Shown one piece after another: positions 1 to 21,999 of a stretch of 64,000 nt of DNA. The translations under genes were made by a program, and so were the position numbers. The notes under the pieces were generated by a model. It ran no database searches. It was given only the letters and a program-made list of their open reading frames with translations, and was not told the origin of the DNA. Each line of letters begins with the position of its first letter. Within the stretch, counting starts at the first letter, position 1. Source of the DNA: Batillaria attramentaria (lineage: Eukaryota > Mollusca > Gastropoda > Batillariidae); the NCBI GenBank assembly GCA_018292915.2, contig JACVVK020000017.1, forward strand, positions 202,001 through 266,000, given 5' to 3'.

Positions 1-390
1 TTGCCTGTTTCTTGAACTTGCATTGTTCAGGTTAAGAGTAAGCTACAGCTGTACACGCATGTGGTCTATATGTTCTGGCCACTACGGTGAAAAAAGTTAG
101 ATGATAAAATAAGGTTCACGTGGCATTCAAATGGTTGAAATACTTTTCAAAGACAACGACCGAGTTCAAAACGAATCTTCTACATCTTTCACTTCAGTCG
201 CTCAAAGTTGGCAGCTAGGACGTTTGCAACGAGCTGTGCATTTTCTCACATATAAACACATTTAAAAGCGGATTTGCAGACACTTGTGTTTATTTGTAGT
301 TCCATTCCTTAATCTGATTAATCTTAGTGTGTAACACATGATGAACGCCGATAGCGAATATCCCAAACATTTTCTTTCAGGGACTCTCCA

Positions 391-469
391 GTTTAGCGAC
401 CTTCCAGTTTGTAACCTTGTTTTTCTTGGACACTTGGAAACAAGATTGCAAACTTCAAGGTCGCCAAAC
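391..469. repeat. Imperfect hairpin, about 34-nt arms
   Basis: The left arm GTTTAGCGACCTT (from 391) pairs with the right arm AAGGTCGCCAAAC (to 469), and the match extends to about 34 nt per arm with seven or so mismatches around an 11-12 nt loop. It looks like a small MITE-type foldback. No second copy was seen in the window, so its mobility is not shown. Confidence 0.55.
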
Positions 470-948
470 TAATTGCTTAATTGATTGCAATCAGCCTTGC
501 TCTTGTTTCAGGGACGCATTAACGCCCTTAGGCACATTTGTCAACGTTTCTCTGCGCAAACAGCTCATGTGCATGTACAAATTTGCCGAGCACTGGGAGC
601 GGCTTCCAGGCTGTAGACCCAGTAAATATAAGTAAATAACTGAAGACCCAACATGGCCCTCAGCAAGCTGGTTTAGCAAAAACTAAACACCCACTCTTCG
701 GCGAGTAGGGTTTGAGCATGACATTCAGGCCAAGGCACGCATTTTTCCTGAACGTATACGTGCTAAAGAAAAAAAGAAGCATTGTTTGGGGAGACAGTGT
801 AGTTGGGAGATACCGGAACGGTGCAATGCCGTAAGAGTTGTTTGGGGGCGCGTCTTTTCTTCTTACACAGTCTTACCCTTGGCATTGTTTTCCTGGATTT
901 CGGAAAGGTGGAAGGTTGCAAATGTTGTTTTTGCGAGTGCTCTCTCTT

Positions 949-1068
<120 letters not shown>

Positions 1069-1367
1069 CACTCGTTTTGTGTGTTGTTTTTTTCTTTCCA
1101 AACTCTTGAGATTTCTCCATTGAGAGAGTAAATGTCCTTGCTTTCTTGACCTCACAAGAGGTAAGGTATTCCTTGTTGTGCTAACAACAACAACAAGTGC
1201 ACCGTACTCAGCGCATGGACAATGCAAAACGGACAAGGTCGCTGGTTTGTCTTATATTTAGGAAGACAAGTGTACAGGGAAAAAGACAGAAGTTTCATCC
1301 TTGAGATTTTTGTCTTTGAGTAGTTCCGTTTGTTGTTGTTGTTGTTGTTGTTTTGATTGTTTTGTTC

Positions 1368-1369
<2 letters not shown>

Positions 1370-1454
<85 letters not shown>

Positions 1455-1462
1455 TGTGTGTG
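1370..1462. repeat. (GT)n microsatellite
   Basis: About 46 GT units with one TATG interruption, following a short TTG-repeat tract. Together with the CA tract 300 bp to the left it forms a potential inverted pair on one strand. Confidence 0.97.
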
Positions 1463-1797
1463 TTTTGTTTCGTATGTTTTTGTTTAGTTTTTGCGTTCTT
1501 TAGTTGTTGGTTGTTGGTTTTTTTTTCTTCGACATTGTATATGTATAGTCTGTTCGCCGAAATATGTAGCTTTATTTCTTACAAGTTTTATTGTACATGT
1601 TGTAGGTTTTGCTCTGTATATGGGGGAGTTTTATTAGGTCAAACTTTCGCGTTTGTGTACGTCTACAAGGCCCCGCGTTTGGATGCAATTCAACCACGGG
1701 ATTGTCCCTGACCGTGCGACACGCACCGCATACACAACACGCCATTTTCTTTGATGGCAAGGGCACTGGACATGCACGTGCAACATTCAGACATATC

Positions 1798-2307
1798 ACC
1801 GGCCCCCGTAGTCTAGTGGTTAGCACTTCGGACCATGGACCGGGAGACCCGGGTTCGAGTCCCAGCCGAGACAAGCGGGATTTTTCCTACCTAGGTCGGC
1901 TCCTACCCAGAGCGGGTGTGCTATGGGCCCGATGGGGAGGCTGTTGCCACACAGCCGAGATTCACCCACTTCACGGGTGCGACTTTGGGGGGTGCTTCCC
2001 TTGGTATGACACGTCTTATGATGTGGATGATTACACGGCCGGCACTGCAGGTGCCGTAGTTCCCGGGCCTGGTTAATGCCGGGATATTTATGACAGGAAG
2101 CGTGGAATGCGGCCCTGTCCCGCAGTCCCAAACCACATGGACCTCCATAGCATCATCTTACTATCATCCTCATCTCATCATCATGCATAATATAATAAAA
2201 AAATTGTCCCGGCTTCTGAGTCCTCCGTGGGTTCCACCCATGACCTGGGAGGAACACCACTGGAGCTGGCAAAGAGTTGGGACAGCCAAAAAAAAAACAA
2301 AAAAAAA
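1798..2307 (+). mobile_element. tRNA-headed composite SINE (510 bp) with 17-bp target duplication
   Basis: The 5' part reads like a tRNA gene with an A-box-like GTCTAGTGGTTAGCAC and a B-box-like GGTTCGAGTCCC. A body of about 400 bp with a second conserved block follows, then an A-rich tail. The sequence CAACATTCAGACATATC occurs at both 1781-1797 and 2308-2324, which is an exact 17-bp target-site duplication and shows LINE-type insertion. A headless, inverted relative lies at about 27243-27583. The tRNA-like head is not a functional tRNA gene because it continues without a tRNA terminator into the SINE body. Confidence 0.88.
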
Positions 2308-2650
2308 CAACATTCAGACATATCGGACATGCCGAATACAATGGAAATATGCCGGGAGACGTCATGGAGGCTCAACAGTGATCCACAGACGGAAACAAAA
2401 ATGGAATTTGTTTTGTCTGATGCAGGTACACTGTTTCTTCTGACAATGATCAAGGATCGTGAACCGTTTTCTGGAAATCGTGTGTGTGGGGGGGGGGGGA
2501 AGGGGGGGCGAGAACCTACATTGTTTTCCGCCAAACGGATTATACTATATATCTCCCTAGTTTGTTTGAATTTTTTTCCAGTTATATGTCTGCATTGTTG
2601 TTATTGATATCGTTTGTGTGAGCAAAGAAATTGCCGGACAGCGTGGTGGA

Positions 2651-2652
<2 letters not shown>

Positions 2653-2709
<57 letters not shown>
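2653..2709. repeat. (GA)n microsatellite
   Basis: Nearly pure GA tract, followed by a short run of TGACAA units. Confidence 0.95.
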
Positions 2710-2714
<5 letters not shown>

Positions 2715-2994
2715 AATGACAATGACAATGATCCTTTATTTATCAACGGTAAAGCTATTGGCACAATTACCATTTCCAAACTTGCCGTTGCTACTCTAAA
2801 ATACAAAAGAAAGAAAGAAAGAAAGAAAAAAAAATCAAGCAACCAAAACCGACAAACAAACAAACAGTCAAGGACAATCACGAAGCAAGCAACCAAATAT
2901 AAGCCAAAAACGCAACGGAATAAGAGACTACATCTACGTTCAAACAAAGTAATGAATTTCTTGAACAGAGTGTACGAATTTACTGTCTTCGGAC

Positions 2995-3103
<109 letters not shown>

Positions 3104-3280
3104 TTTTTTTAACAAAGTAAAAATTTTACTTGAGAGAGAGAGAGAGAGAGGGGCCGAGGAAAAAAATCTAAGTGTCAAGAACAATAATGTTTGACAATGG
3201 CAATGCTGCTTTATAGTGGTGGATGACAGACAGACTGAATGTCACGAACAGTTGACAGTGCCACTTTAGAGAGGTGTCTC

Positions 3281-3312
<32 letters not shown>

Positions 3313-3789
3313 AGAGCATTCAATGGCAACAGGCTGAGGACAGATATTACGCACACGTTAGCCGACGGGACAAACGCTATAATACCAGAGGCGGGCAGGT
3401 GCCAAACCCAGGACAGCCGAGACCACACGGAGCCAAGGTCATCATAATCGTGTCTCGGATGTCTCAAGCGCCGAAACAAATTTTGTGCGGAGTTAGAGGA
3501 TACACAACATCTTTTGACGCGTGTTGTTTTGACAAAAACAGCGAACCGCCTTGGAGGTTTCACAAGAATATCCAATCTTACAACAACAACAAAATTCACC
3601 ATTGAATACACATAATGACACATGCCTTCTTCAAGGGAAAAAGGCCGCTTGCACGGATGCAGACGACACTCTGCTTGCGAAGGAATCACTGTTTTCACCC
3701 TGCACGGAAATGCGCCTGAAATGCTTTCCATAATCAGAAATGGTATGGTGTATTGTGGTATCTATAGCTGGGAGACCAACAAATAACAA

Positions 3790-3928
3790 GGGTGGGTGGG
3801 TGGGTGTTTGGGAGTTTAACGTCCTTTTCCACCACATAGGGTGATATCAAAGACGGGGCAACGATGAAAAAGCCAGCACAAATATTTGGCCCCAGCCGGG
3901 ATCGAACTCACGACCCGAGCATTAGAAG
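3790..3928 (-). mobile_element. Arg-tRNA-type SINE, 5'-truncated, inverted
   Basis: On the minus strand this starts CTTCTAATGCTCG and runs through the B-box region to the CACCC-rich 3' tail (seen on the plus strand as GGGTGGGTGGG). The target duplication CCAACAAATAACAA is exact at 3776-3789 and 3929-3942, so the truncation happened during insertion. The break falls in the anticodon loop of the tRNA-like head, the same place as in the copy at 56679. Confidence 0.88.
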
Positions 3929-4092
3929 CCAACAAATAACAACAACAAAAACAATATTATATATATATCTAAAATCACGGCTCTTGCATCAGATATCAAC
4001 ACAAAAGGCAATGGAATCAGTAAAATCAAAATGTACAATATGAATGGATGAAATCAAATGTGTTTTTTTTTTTCAAACATAATATTTTTTTA

Positions 4093-4600
4093 AAGGGACA
4101 AAAGCAGAGGATTGCGCCAGGGGAAACCAGGGATGATACAACCGCTTAGCTGGTAGATTTGAACCCTGGTAGGTAAATAGATGCCTCTTAACCGAGATTC
4201 TGACTCTAACCGAAGTATCCCCACGGCTGTAGCCTCCGCTGACTGCCCACCCGTAAATACATGCTCAAGTACCCGGCGTGGTCAGTAGCACGTGACTGAA
4301 ACTCATACAACTCCATCTTCTATGCACAGAACTAAATCGACTAGTTTAGATTTAGTTCTGTGCATACGGTCCACAGAACTAGAGTTGTATAAGTTTCAAT
4401 CACGTGCTACTAACCACACGGGTACTTGAGCATGTGTTGACGGGTGGACAGTCGGCGGAGGCTACAGCCGTGGAGATACTTCGTGTAACAGAATCTCAGC
4501 TATGCGACATGAAACTACTTACTAGGCTTCGAACCCACAAGAACTAATCGGTTACACCAGCCCTGCGTCCACTGGCGCAATCCTCTGCTTTTGCCCCTTC
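4093..4600. mobile_element. Palindromic MITE-like element
   Basis: The ends are inverted copies: GACAAAAGCAGAGGATTGCG on the left and CGCAATCCTCTGCTTTTGCC on the right. Inner blocks are also inverted, for example GCTACTAACCAC against GTGGTCAGTAGC and the two TTAGTTCTGTGCATA stretches near 4325 and 4350. Together they make a roughly 500-bp foldback with no coding capacity, as expected of a non-autonomous DNA transposon. The target duplication is unclear because both flanks are A/T runs. Confidence 0.8.
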
Positions 4601-5011
4601 AAATTTTTTTTTTTTTTTTTATCGATTTCTGGATTTTGATTTTGCTGATTTCTTCGGCTTTTTTCGTTGATATCTTATGCATACCAGAGGCGTATTTTTA
4701 AAAACAAAAGTTAATCGATTTTGTTTTTATTTCATTTTCTTGTTCTTTTATTTTAGTGTGTTTCAATATATATATAAACTACTTACTAGGCTTCGAACCC
4801 ACAAGAACTAATCGGTTACACCAGCCCTGCGTCCACTGGCGCAATCCTCTGCTTTTGCCCCTTCAATTTTTTTTTTTTTTATCGATTTCTGGATTTTGAT
4901 TTTGCTGATTTCTTCGGCCTTTTTCGTTGATATCTTATGCATACCAGAGGCGTATTTTTAAAAACAAAATTTTTATTTCATTTTCTTGTTCTTTTATTTT
5001 AGTGTGTTTCA

Positions 5012-5030
<19 letters not shown>
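4512..5030. repeat. 264-bp tandem duplication of MITE right half and flank
   Basis: The segment starting AAACTACTTACTAGGCTTCG at 4512 recurs at 4776 and continues in parallel through the element's right end, a poly-T run, ATCGATTTCTGG and a TA-rich end. Copy 2 lacks a short GTTAATCGATTTT stretch. It ends in a (TA)n-(GA)n tract at about 5012-5086. Confidence 0.9.
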
Positions 5031-5088
<58 letters not shown>

Positions 5089-5439
5089 AAAAGGATAACT
5101 CCAACAGTCTGCATGGTTATCCAGTTTGCATATCTGAACACTGCAAGACAGCCCAGCTGTTCCTATAAAAGCAGGGTAAATCGGGTTTGTCACTGACGTA
5201 AATCATCAACAACAGCAACTACTACTGCTGCTGCTGCCGCTGCTGTGTCATAGTGGTGCAGCAGGACCGTCCCAGTGGGTCAAAATATTAACGTTTGCTG
5301 ATCATTAAACCTGTAAGACCTCAGGTTCAAATCCCGACAGGTTTGAAATTTACACAAAACCTTTATTTTTCTTTTCTTTTAGTCTCTGTGAAGCTTGGCA
5401 AATGTGAAATATGAGCGTTTGTGGGGTTAAAGCGCACCC

Positions 5440-5443
5440 CCCC

Positions 5444-5518
<75 letters not shown>

Positions 5519-5555
5519 CATGCATGCACGCACGCATGCACGCACGCACGCTCAC
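5440..5555. repeat. poly-C, (CA)n and GCAC/TGCA repeat block
   Basis: A C-run is followed by about 33 CA units and then degenerate TGCATGCACGCACGC repeats. Confidence 0.95.
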
Positions 5556-5774
5556 CTGCCTTACCTGGCTTTGAACGCAAAGCCTGTCCGACATCCTATT
5601 GTCGGTTTGCACTGGTTTCCGTACTCACCTGTGATTCACGCCTTGGCACGTTCGGCCATTCCCTTGATCTCTGAAACGACATTCAAGGTTACACAGCTCT
5701 GTCACACTCGCCAACAAGGTGTTTCGGGATTTTGGCCAGACGTCATGTCCGTTAGAGTTCACTTTGATGCACTC

Positions 5775-5885
<111 letters not shown>

Positions 5886-6150
5886 GGGGACTTCGCGTCA
5901 AAGAGCAAAAGAGATTTTACGAATTGGCCGTTAGAACTATAGTGAATTCGAAAATGGTTGTAAAACTGTCATCCATTCGAAATTTTTTTTTTTTTTTTTT
6001 TACCAGTCTGATCAGGTATGGTTACATTGAGTGAGTATCATGTCTGAACATGACGTCGCTGAAATAAATCGAAAGATTTGCAAAATGATCCTCACATTTC
6101 GTTCCGCTCATGAAATGAATGGCCTCTTTCTCCTTCCACTGTCCTTGCAG

Positions 6151-16103
<9,953 letters not shown>

Positions 16104-17481
16104 CGGATTTCCTGACCATCACCGTATAAACCCGAAATGCGCCAAACCACGGTTTTGAATCACGAAAACCACAAATTCATCGGCTAATCTGCAGCCCAGA
16201 GACATCGGACGGATTTTTTTTTTTTTTTTTTCGCGGGGTTGGGGGTGGGGATGAGGAGTGTGTGCAAGTCCGGCTTCAACATTTGTAGCCCGTGGTATTT
16301 GGCGTCAGGCAACGTCAGACTGATCGGGCCGTCAGTGTTTTGTTGTTGTTGTACTTGTTTTGTTTTGGTCTTTGTCGTTGTTGTTTTATTTTTCATTTAT
16401 TTATTTATCTTCTTTTTTTTTTTCTTTTTTTTGAAGGGGGGAGGGGGTATTATTATTTCTTCCACTTGTTTACCCATCAATTTTTTTTTTTTTTTTTAAA
16501 CTTGTGTTCCTGAAATGCGATGCTCCAGGCTAAAGGCCAGCCTCCACGCGTTAACTGTTTCAATATTCCATGTACACCCTCGCCAGTGCCGCCCACCCGG
16601 TCATAGCGCGGTGTCTGACTGGCTGTCCGACTTCATTTTTTTTTTTAAACAAGTGTCGTTTCAGGTCACAACCTTGAAACGTGGAGGATGGTCCTTACAC
16701 ACGGCCTTCTTGTCACCTGTTCGGTCTGTTCAGTGTAAATACCAAACGCTATTAATGTCTGCCTTTCAACTCCACACATTATTACTTGGTAGCTGCAAAT
16801 ACACGGTATCGGATTGGTTCGTCTTTGTGAGGTTCAGCTGGTATAGTTCGCCCGCTAGGGGGTGCAAATGTATCCTAGTCACATACAGACGGAGGAAATG
16901 TACTCCGGCTCTCCACTTAGCGGGGCGACTGTGACTCCGTCCTTCAGTCCGGTCAGCTCTTGCGATACTGTCACAGTATTTCCCCGCTATTTTCATCAAA
17001 AGGCTCGTTTCCGGAAAGCGAAACGGTTACAAATTACAGCAGATACTATACACGCACCATTTGATGGCGACATTCGTTTAATACAGTGTACTTCCGTTGA
17101 AATCATAAGTCATAAAACGAAATTAGCTGTCACGTGACTTCAACTCGCGATTCCCGGGCCACATCCAGGATACCTTTGCACCCTGTCCCGCGCAGCTGGG
17201 GTACATTTCGCAAATGACTAGTATACACCTGCACTGATGCCCAAACAGGCGAACTACACCAACTGAGCCTTTGTGTGTCACACAAATATGCAAATGTACA
17301 TAATTGAAATGTACATACATTGTTTTGTTTCACCGAAAATAGTTCTGTACATTTTGTAATTAGTGTTTTTTTTTTCCAATTGATTTCATAAGATACAGCA
17401 CTTGCCACATCAGTCATTGCGCAAATATATGAATTTAAGCGTATGCTTTGGTGTTTTTCTCTGAAACTTTGGTGTGCACAG

Positions 17482-17487
17482 AATAAA
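17482..17487 (+). terminator. Candidate poly(A) signal AATAAA (proximal)
   Basis: AATAAATGTACATAATT lies 1.38 kb after the stop codon. Confidence 0.4.
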
Positions 17488-17760
17488 TGTACATAATTCT
17501 CCTTAATAGCAGTGCTGACAGTTTGCTTTCCTTGTGCTCATAACGAACAAGTGCCACGTGTATTTGTAGATGTTTTTGTCTATATTACTGACATTTCCGA
17601 GCACTTTTCTAAAATAGTTTTGTATTACTTTTATATGATTTTGGAGTGAATATAGTAATGTTTGCAGAGCAACTTTTATACCCACTAGGAAGAGAGCTTC
17701 GGTCAGGGGACATTCCTATGATGTACATAAATGGAAAAAAATATTATTCATATTTTTATG

Positions 17761-17766
17761 AATAAA
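17761..17766 (+). terminator. Candidate poly(A) signal AATAAA (distal)
   Basis: AATAAAATTGTATG is followed within 20 nt by a T-rich element, the usual downstream context. It is slightly preferred over the proximal signal. Confidence 0.4.
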
Positions 17767-18016
17767 ATTGTATGTTCCTTTTTTTATCAGTGTCGGCTCA
17801 CCATGTTTTGTTGTTGTTGCATTTTTTTTTTATTTGGGGGTGGAGGTGGTGGTATTTTTTCTTTTTGGTTGGTATTTTGGTATTGCTTTTTTCGGGGTGG
17901 TGGTGGTGGTGTTTTTTGTATTTTACTCTTTTTTTTGGGGGGGGGGGGGGGCCTCAGTAATGTGTCTGAAAGGCTATTTTCGGTTACTATTGCAATATGT
18001 CTCGTAGGCGCAGCCG

Positions 18017-18018
<2 letters not shown>

Positions 18019-18048
<30 letters not shown>
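18019..18048. repeat. (CA)n microsatellite
   Basis: About 15 CA units in front of the promoter region, with degenerate CACACG units to 18090. Confidence 0.9.
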
Positions 18049-18050
<2 letters not shown>

Positions 18051-18099
18051 ACACGCACATCGGGACACACTCGCACACACACACGCACACTCTTGACAC

Positions 18100-18557
18100 T
18101 GACGCAAGCATTTTTTGGCTGCTCAGAAGTTCAGTCAGCACGGCACCGGCTGTGGAACTGACGCCGGCGGCACCGGCTGAGGTGCTCGTTGCGTCACTTC
18201 GCCGGAATTCAAAGCTCATACAGGCGTAATGACTGACGTCAGTTCAGTCTGACAATGACGCCAGTGCCGAAGGTGGACGTCACAGGATAAGGTTTGATCT
18301 TGGCCCGCGGCAGTCAGTCTCGGCTCGTACTGATTGAGGCCGGGGGTAGGGACTGGGACTAATTTACCGGCGGCGTTGTGTCAGTGTTCGCACACTGATC
18401 CGGGTAGACCGTGATTCCGTCTATCCGAGAAGCTACCCGTCGAGTCCGCCAGCTCTGCACTGTGGGCTCCAGGCGGTGTGCCTCGGTGAGGCAGAAACTG
18501 AAAGTGTCCGGCAGTCCGCTCTACTGACTCGCCGGTCTCCTCCCGCCATGGCCCGCA
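18100..18557 (+). promoter_or_regulatory. Probable promoter and 5' UTR exon of the DCX-PLAT gene
   Basis: This is the most GC- and CpG-rich stretch between the two genes. It contains a perfect CRE-type TGACGTCA (18234-18241) and a half site GACGTCAC (about 18275). A donor GCA|GTGAGT ends a likely untranslated exon at 18557. An ATG in strong context (GCCATGG, 18548) lies just before the donor but reads into a stop after splicing to 20535, so it would be an upstream ORF. No TATA box is evident. The transcription start was not determined. Confidence 0.4.
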
Positions 18558-20534
18558 GTGAGTGCCAGGTCTTCATTCTCCACCACTGGCGGCATTAGCG
18601 GCCAACCTCTCGGTTTGGTCCGGCAGTGGCCACCTGAAAACTGAAGGCCTTGGCACTGGTAAGAATCTGTTACCGCTGAATATCAAGTTTACTGACACGG
18701 CCCGGCGAACTTCCAGTATGGTCAGTAATTTTGAGCCAGTCCGCAGTAGTGGTAAAACTGAATGGAATTTCAGTCAGGAATCAGGCCGCGCCGGGCTACT
18801 CAGTGACACTGACCGACTGAATCTGCTTCACCCACCGGCTCGCTGTCCGAGGCTGTCTTTCTCCTAGTGAAGGCACACACACACACACTGAGATAAGCGG
18901 CCGAAAACCCGACAGTCTTGCCCACTGTACGCTGTGCATACGAAGGAAGTTCGCGCTTTTTTTCCCCCCATCTTTACTTGGCGCGAAAACCACGACCTAT
19001 CAAGTTCGTCTTCCACAACACATGCTGCTGCAGCAATCTGCGCTTTTCGCTGAAGCCGTCTTGTGACGGAGCCAGTCAAGTCATGTTGACACGTAGTAGT
19101 GGGGTAATTAAGTCGAAATATAGCACCGTTATTTTCAGCCTGGCAAACGATAATTTAGGTATGAAACCCACGATGTACAGTTTGCTTCGTTACGGATTTG
19201 TATCGCATGGGAGGTAAAACACGTATGCTTTGCTTCGATCGTCAACAGGAGTGTTGCCCCCTTGCCTAAGGGCTGCCACTTTTATTTCCATGCTTTGTGC
19301 CTTACTACAACCGGGAAATGTTACTGGTTACGCGAACTTGATTTACTTATATCTGTGTAACACATACTAACACATACTAATCTCTAAAGAACCCTTACAG
19401 GAACAAAAGTAGCCACCTCCCTGGGTCTTAAGAAAATAGGTCGAGGCGACGGAAGTTTACATCACGTGGTTAGAAACGACCTCGACAGAGCCAGTGCGAT
19501 CAGCAAGGCGGCATATTTTCAGGGGATTTTAACGTCATCAGGCACAGATCACATCGCGCTTATAACCTCCGATGGCTTAACAGGTAATCGGGCTATGACT
19601 GTTTCATCGTCAATTGTTTGACAGAATAACTGTTGCTGACTTGAAATGTTTTCTCCTAGTAATTTGCAGACAGGCACTTGCTGAAACGTAGCTCTGCATT
19701 GTGGCATAGTTTTGGCACACGCTCAAACGTAGTTAGAGAGAAAGGGTACATGTAATAAAGCACGCAGATTAGCGGCTTGCACTGTATGGACAGAGGTGTA
19801 CTGTGATTAGCGCTTGTGTTGGTTTTATAAAGGAATGTTTGAAGAAGAAAGATTTGTTGTACCAGAAGTTGTTGTAAGTTTGTATTTGGGTTGGCTTTAC
19901 ATCAAAAATCAAAGAGAGATTTTTTAATGGACAGTTCAGTAGTGCACACGGTGAAAAGATATCAGGGTTTAAGTAACTCTTCAAAAGTAGGTGTATGTGT
20001 TGCACCCATCTGCGAAAATAATTGTGCGCGAATCGAGAGAAAGGCGCAGCTTAGTCGTGCACAGTACAGTGAAGCTTCAGTTCAATTCCAACAACTTTAT
20101 AACGTACTGAACGGACAAAATTGTCTTTGGGCTCAAGTAAATGATGAAAATATGGGTAATATAAGACTTAAGATAAAACTTAACTGTATCTAAACTATGT
20201 AGGTGTGTACCCACACAGTAAACCAACAGCAACAATTAACTCTTTGACGACGAAGCACAATTTCTAACACGCGATTTCCTATAGGAAATCGCGTGTTAGA
20301 AATTGTGCTTCGTCGTCAAAGAGTTAAGTATAAGAGGTGAAGAATTTAACAGTTCATGCCTAGTAATGCTGTATATGCATGGTCCAGTCTTTCACTACTG
20401 TTGTGCTGAAGAGATTGTGATTCCTTCCTTTGCTGGTTCTGGTAGCACTAGCAGACGTAAGGAACACATGGTTTGACCCATGTACATGTTGATGTCGCTG
20501 TTTTGTAATTATAATGCTCGTTTACTAATTTCAG
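18558..20534. other. Putative first intron of the DCX-PLAT gene
   Basis: No exon is recognisable. The segment just after 18557 remains GC-rich to about 18870, then turns AT-rich. The only notable structure is the perfect palindrome at 20236-20327. Confidence 0.4.
20236..20327. mobile_element. Perfect 92-bp palindrome, TTAA-bounded MITE (copy 1)
   Basis: Two 46-nt arms meet at CCTA|TAGG with no mismatch. The ends read TTAACTCTTTGACGACG and its complement, so TTAA stands at both ends, as in piggyBac-type target duplications. A second copy with four changed positions per arm lies at 47006-47097. Confidence 0.92.
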
Positions 20535-20629
20535 GGCTCAGTCATCTCTGCAGTATGAGTGACACTGGAATTGGATAGTGATGGTTACTGGATTTTCGCT
20601 GCAAGTTTTAAGTTTCTTCAGTGTGAATC
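20535..20629 (+). other. 5' UTR part of the first coding exon
   Basis: The acceptor CTAATTTCAG precedes it. It contains a short ATG frame (20556, eight codons), which with the 18548 ATG makes two possible upstream ORFs ahead of the DCX start. Confidence 0.5.
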
Positions 20630-21286
20630 ATGGCTAAGGCAATGCCGCATCCTCCACCCAGCGGCTATTCCTATCGTAGGACTCTGCATGATGCCCCACA
20701 TGCAAAGACGTGTTATTTCTACAAAGATGGGGATTACAAGTTTACAGGGGTCAAGGTGGCTGTCAACCCTCGGAGGTATCGCAGGATAGATACGCTTTGT
20801 ACAGAACTGTCATCAAAAATTCGTGGTCTCCCGTACGGTGTCAGAAGCATTTTCACTCCTCGTGGACGTAACGTCGTTCGCACCATTGATGGCCTGCAGG
20901 ATGCTGGTCACTACATCTGCTCGACGTACAAGCATCGAGCTGAGGGTCTGGACATTGCACGTGTCGCTCCACCTGCCCTGTGGCATTACGCCAAGCCAAA
21001 CAGTGGTCAGCGCGACCTGAGCCATCTTTTGCATGACCCTGAGTACGATGACCCTCCACGCATCAAGCGAGCCCGGTATGTGCGTGAGCAGCGCATGGCT
21101 AACGCGTACAATCGCTCCCAGCCGAAGAAGGTGACCGTCCTGTTGAATGGGGACCCCATTAAGAGGCACATCCTGCTCATCAACAGACGCACAGCACAGA
21201 CTTTCGATCAGATTCTGACGGACTTGAGTGAGATGTTCGGGAGTGGTGTTGCTATCTGCAAGTTGTTCACAATGGAGGGGCGAAGG
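20630..21286 (+). CDS. DCX-PLAT exon 1: start, DCX1 and most of DCX2
   Basis: The ATG in AATCATGG opens [20 protein letters not shown]1 is recognised by [35 protein letters not shown] and [12 protein letters not shown]2 by [18 protein letters not shown] and the [20 protein letters not shown] block. A basic linker (about 140-165) joins them, a common feature of tandem DCX proteins. The donor AGG|GTAGGC is in phase 0. Confidence 0.9.
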
Positions 21287-21961
21287 GTAGGCAAAATTTT
21301 ATGCTTAATCTTCATTCTGTAGTAATTGAAGAAAGACCCATTTTCCATCTGTCTGTTTGCATGATAACTACTGCATCAGCATTATATGTTTATCACTATT
21401 CAAGGGTTGCTCCAGTAGATGATCTTTTGTTTTATACAAAATATAAGTATGGAGGGTTCTTTCTTTCATTTAATTTCTGTTCTCTGACATGATTGCGAAC
21501 AGCAGAAAAGAGCGCTTATAAACTATAATTTCCGCAGAAATGTCCCACCAAGACTGAGAATGCATAAAGTTTCATCAAGGACAGCTTTAGTGCACTAATC
21601 TTGAGTTTCTTCTCACAAAATTTTACCAGTCATTAAGGGCCATTGTTAAGGGGAAAACTTTATATATATAAGCCTCCCATTGTGGCTTGTAGCCAATATA
21701 GGGCAAGGCGGACTTGTCCACTGGCATACAAAGCACACATCTCCTTAGATCTAGGGAGCGCTCTCAGCTTTACTTACTTCCCCTACTTTCAAATTGACCT
21801 GATTGAGCGCATGTTTTCGGCTTTAGCGACGCCTTTGTTCCTATTCTATATATATATATCTCCTAGATCTAGGGAGCGCTCTCAGCTTTACTTACTTCCC
21901 CTACTTTCAAACTGACCTGATTGAGCGCATGTTTTCGGCTTTAGCGACGCCTTTGTTCCTT

Positions 21962-21999
<38 letters not shown>

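Larger units (their letters stand above)
16104..17787 (+). other. Probable 3' UTR of the EGF-SEA gene
   Basis: No further coding signal follows the stop. T-rich and G-rich low-complexity stretches occur at 16215-16500. Two AATAAA signals (17482-17487 and 17761-17766) offer poly(A) sites, the second followed by a T-rich region. The exact end is unknown. Confidence 0.55.

Noticed and set aside
1801..1876. tRNA gene candidate
   Set aside because: The A and B boxes are good, but the sequence continues into a 510-bp body with an exact target duplication, so it is a SINE head.
18548..18600. ATG in strong context as start of the DCX-PLAT protein
   Set aside because: Both unspliced and spliced readings hit a stop quickly and do not join the DCX frame.
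20823..21169. Overlapping frames on both strands within the DCX exon
   Set aside because: Shadows of a GC-rich coding exon; only one frame matches the DCX family.
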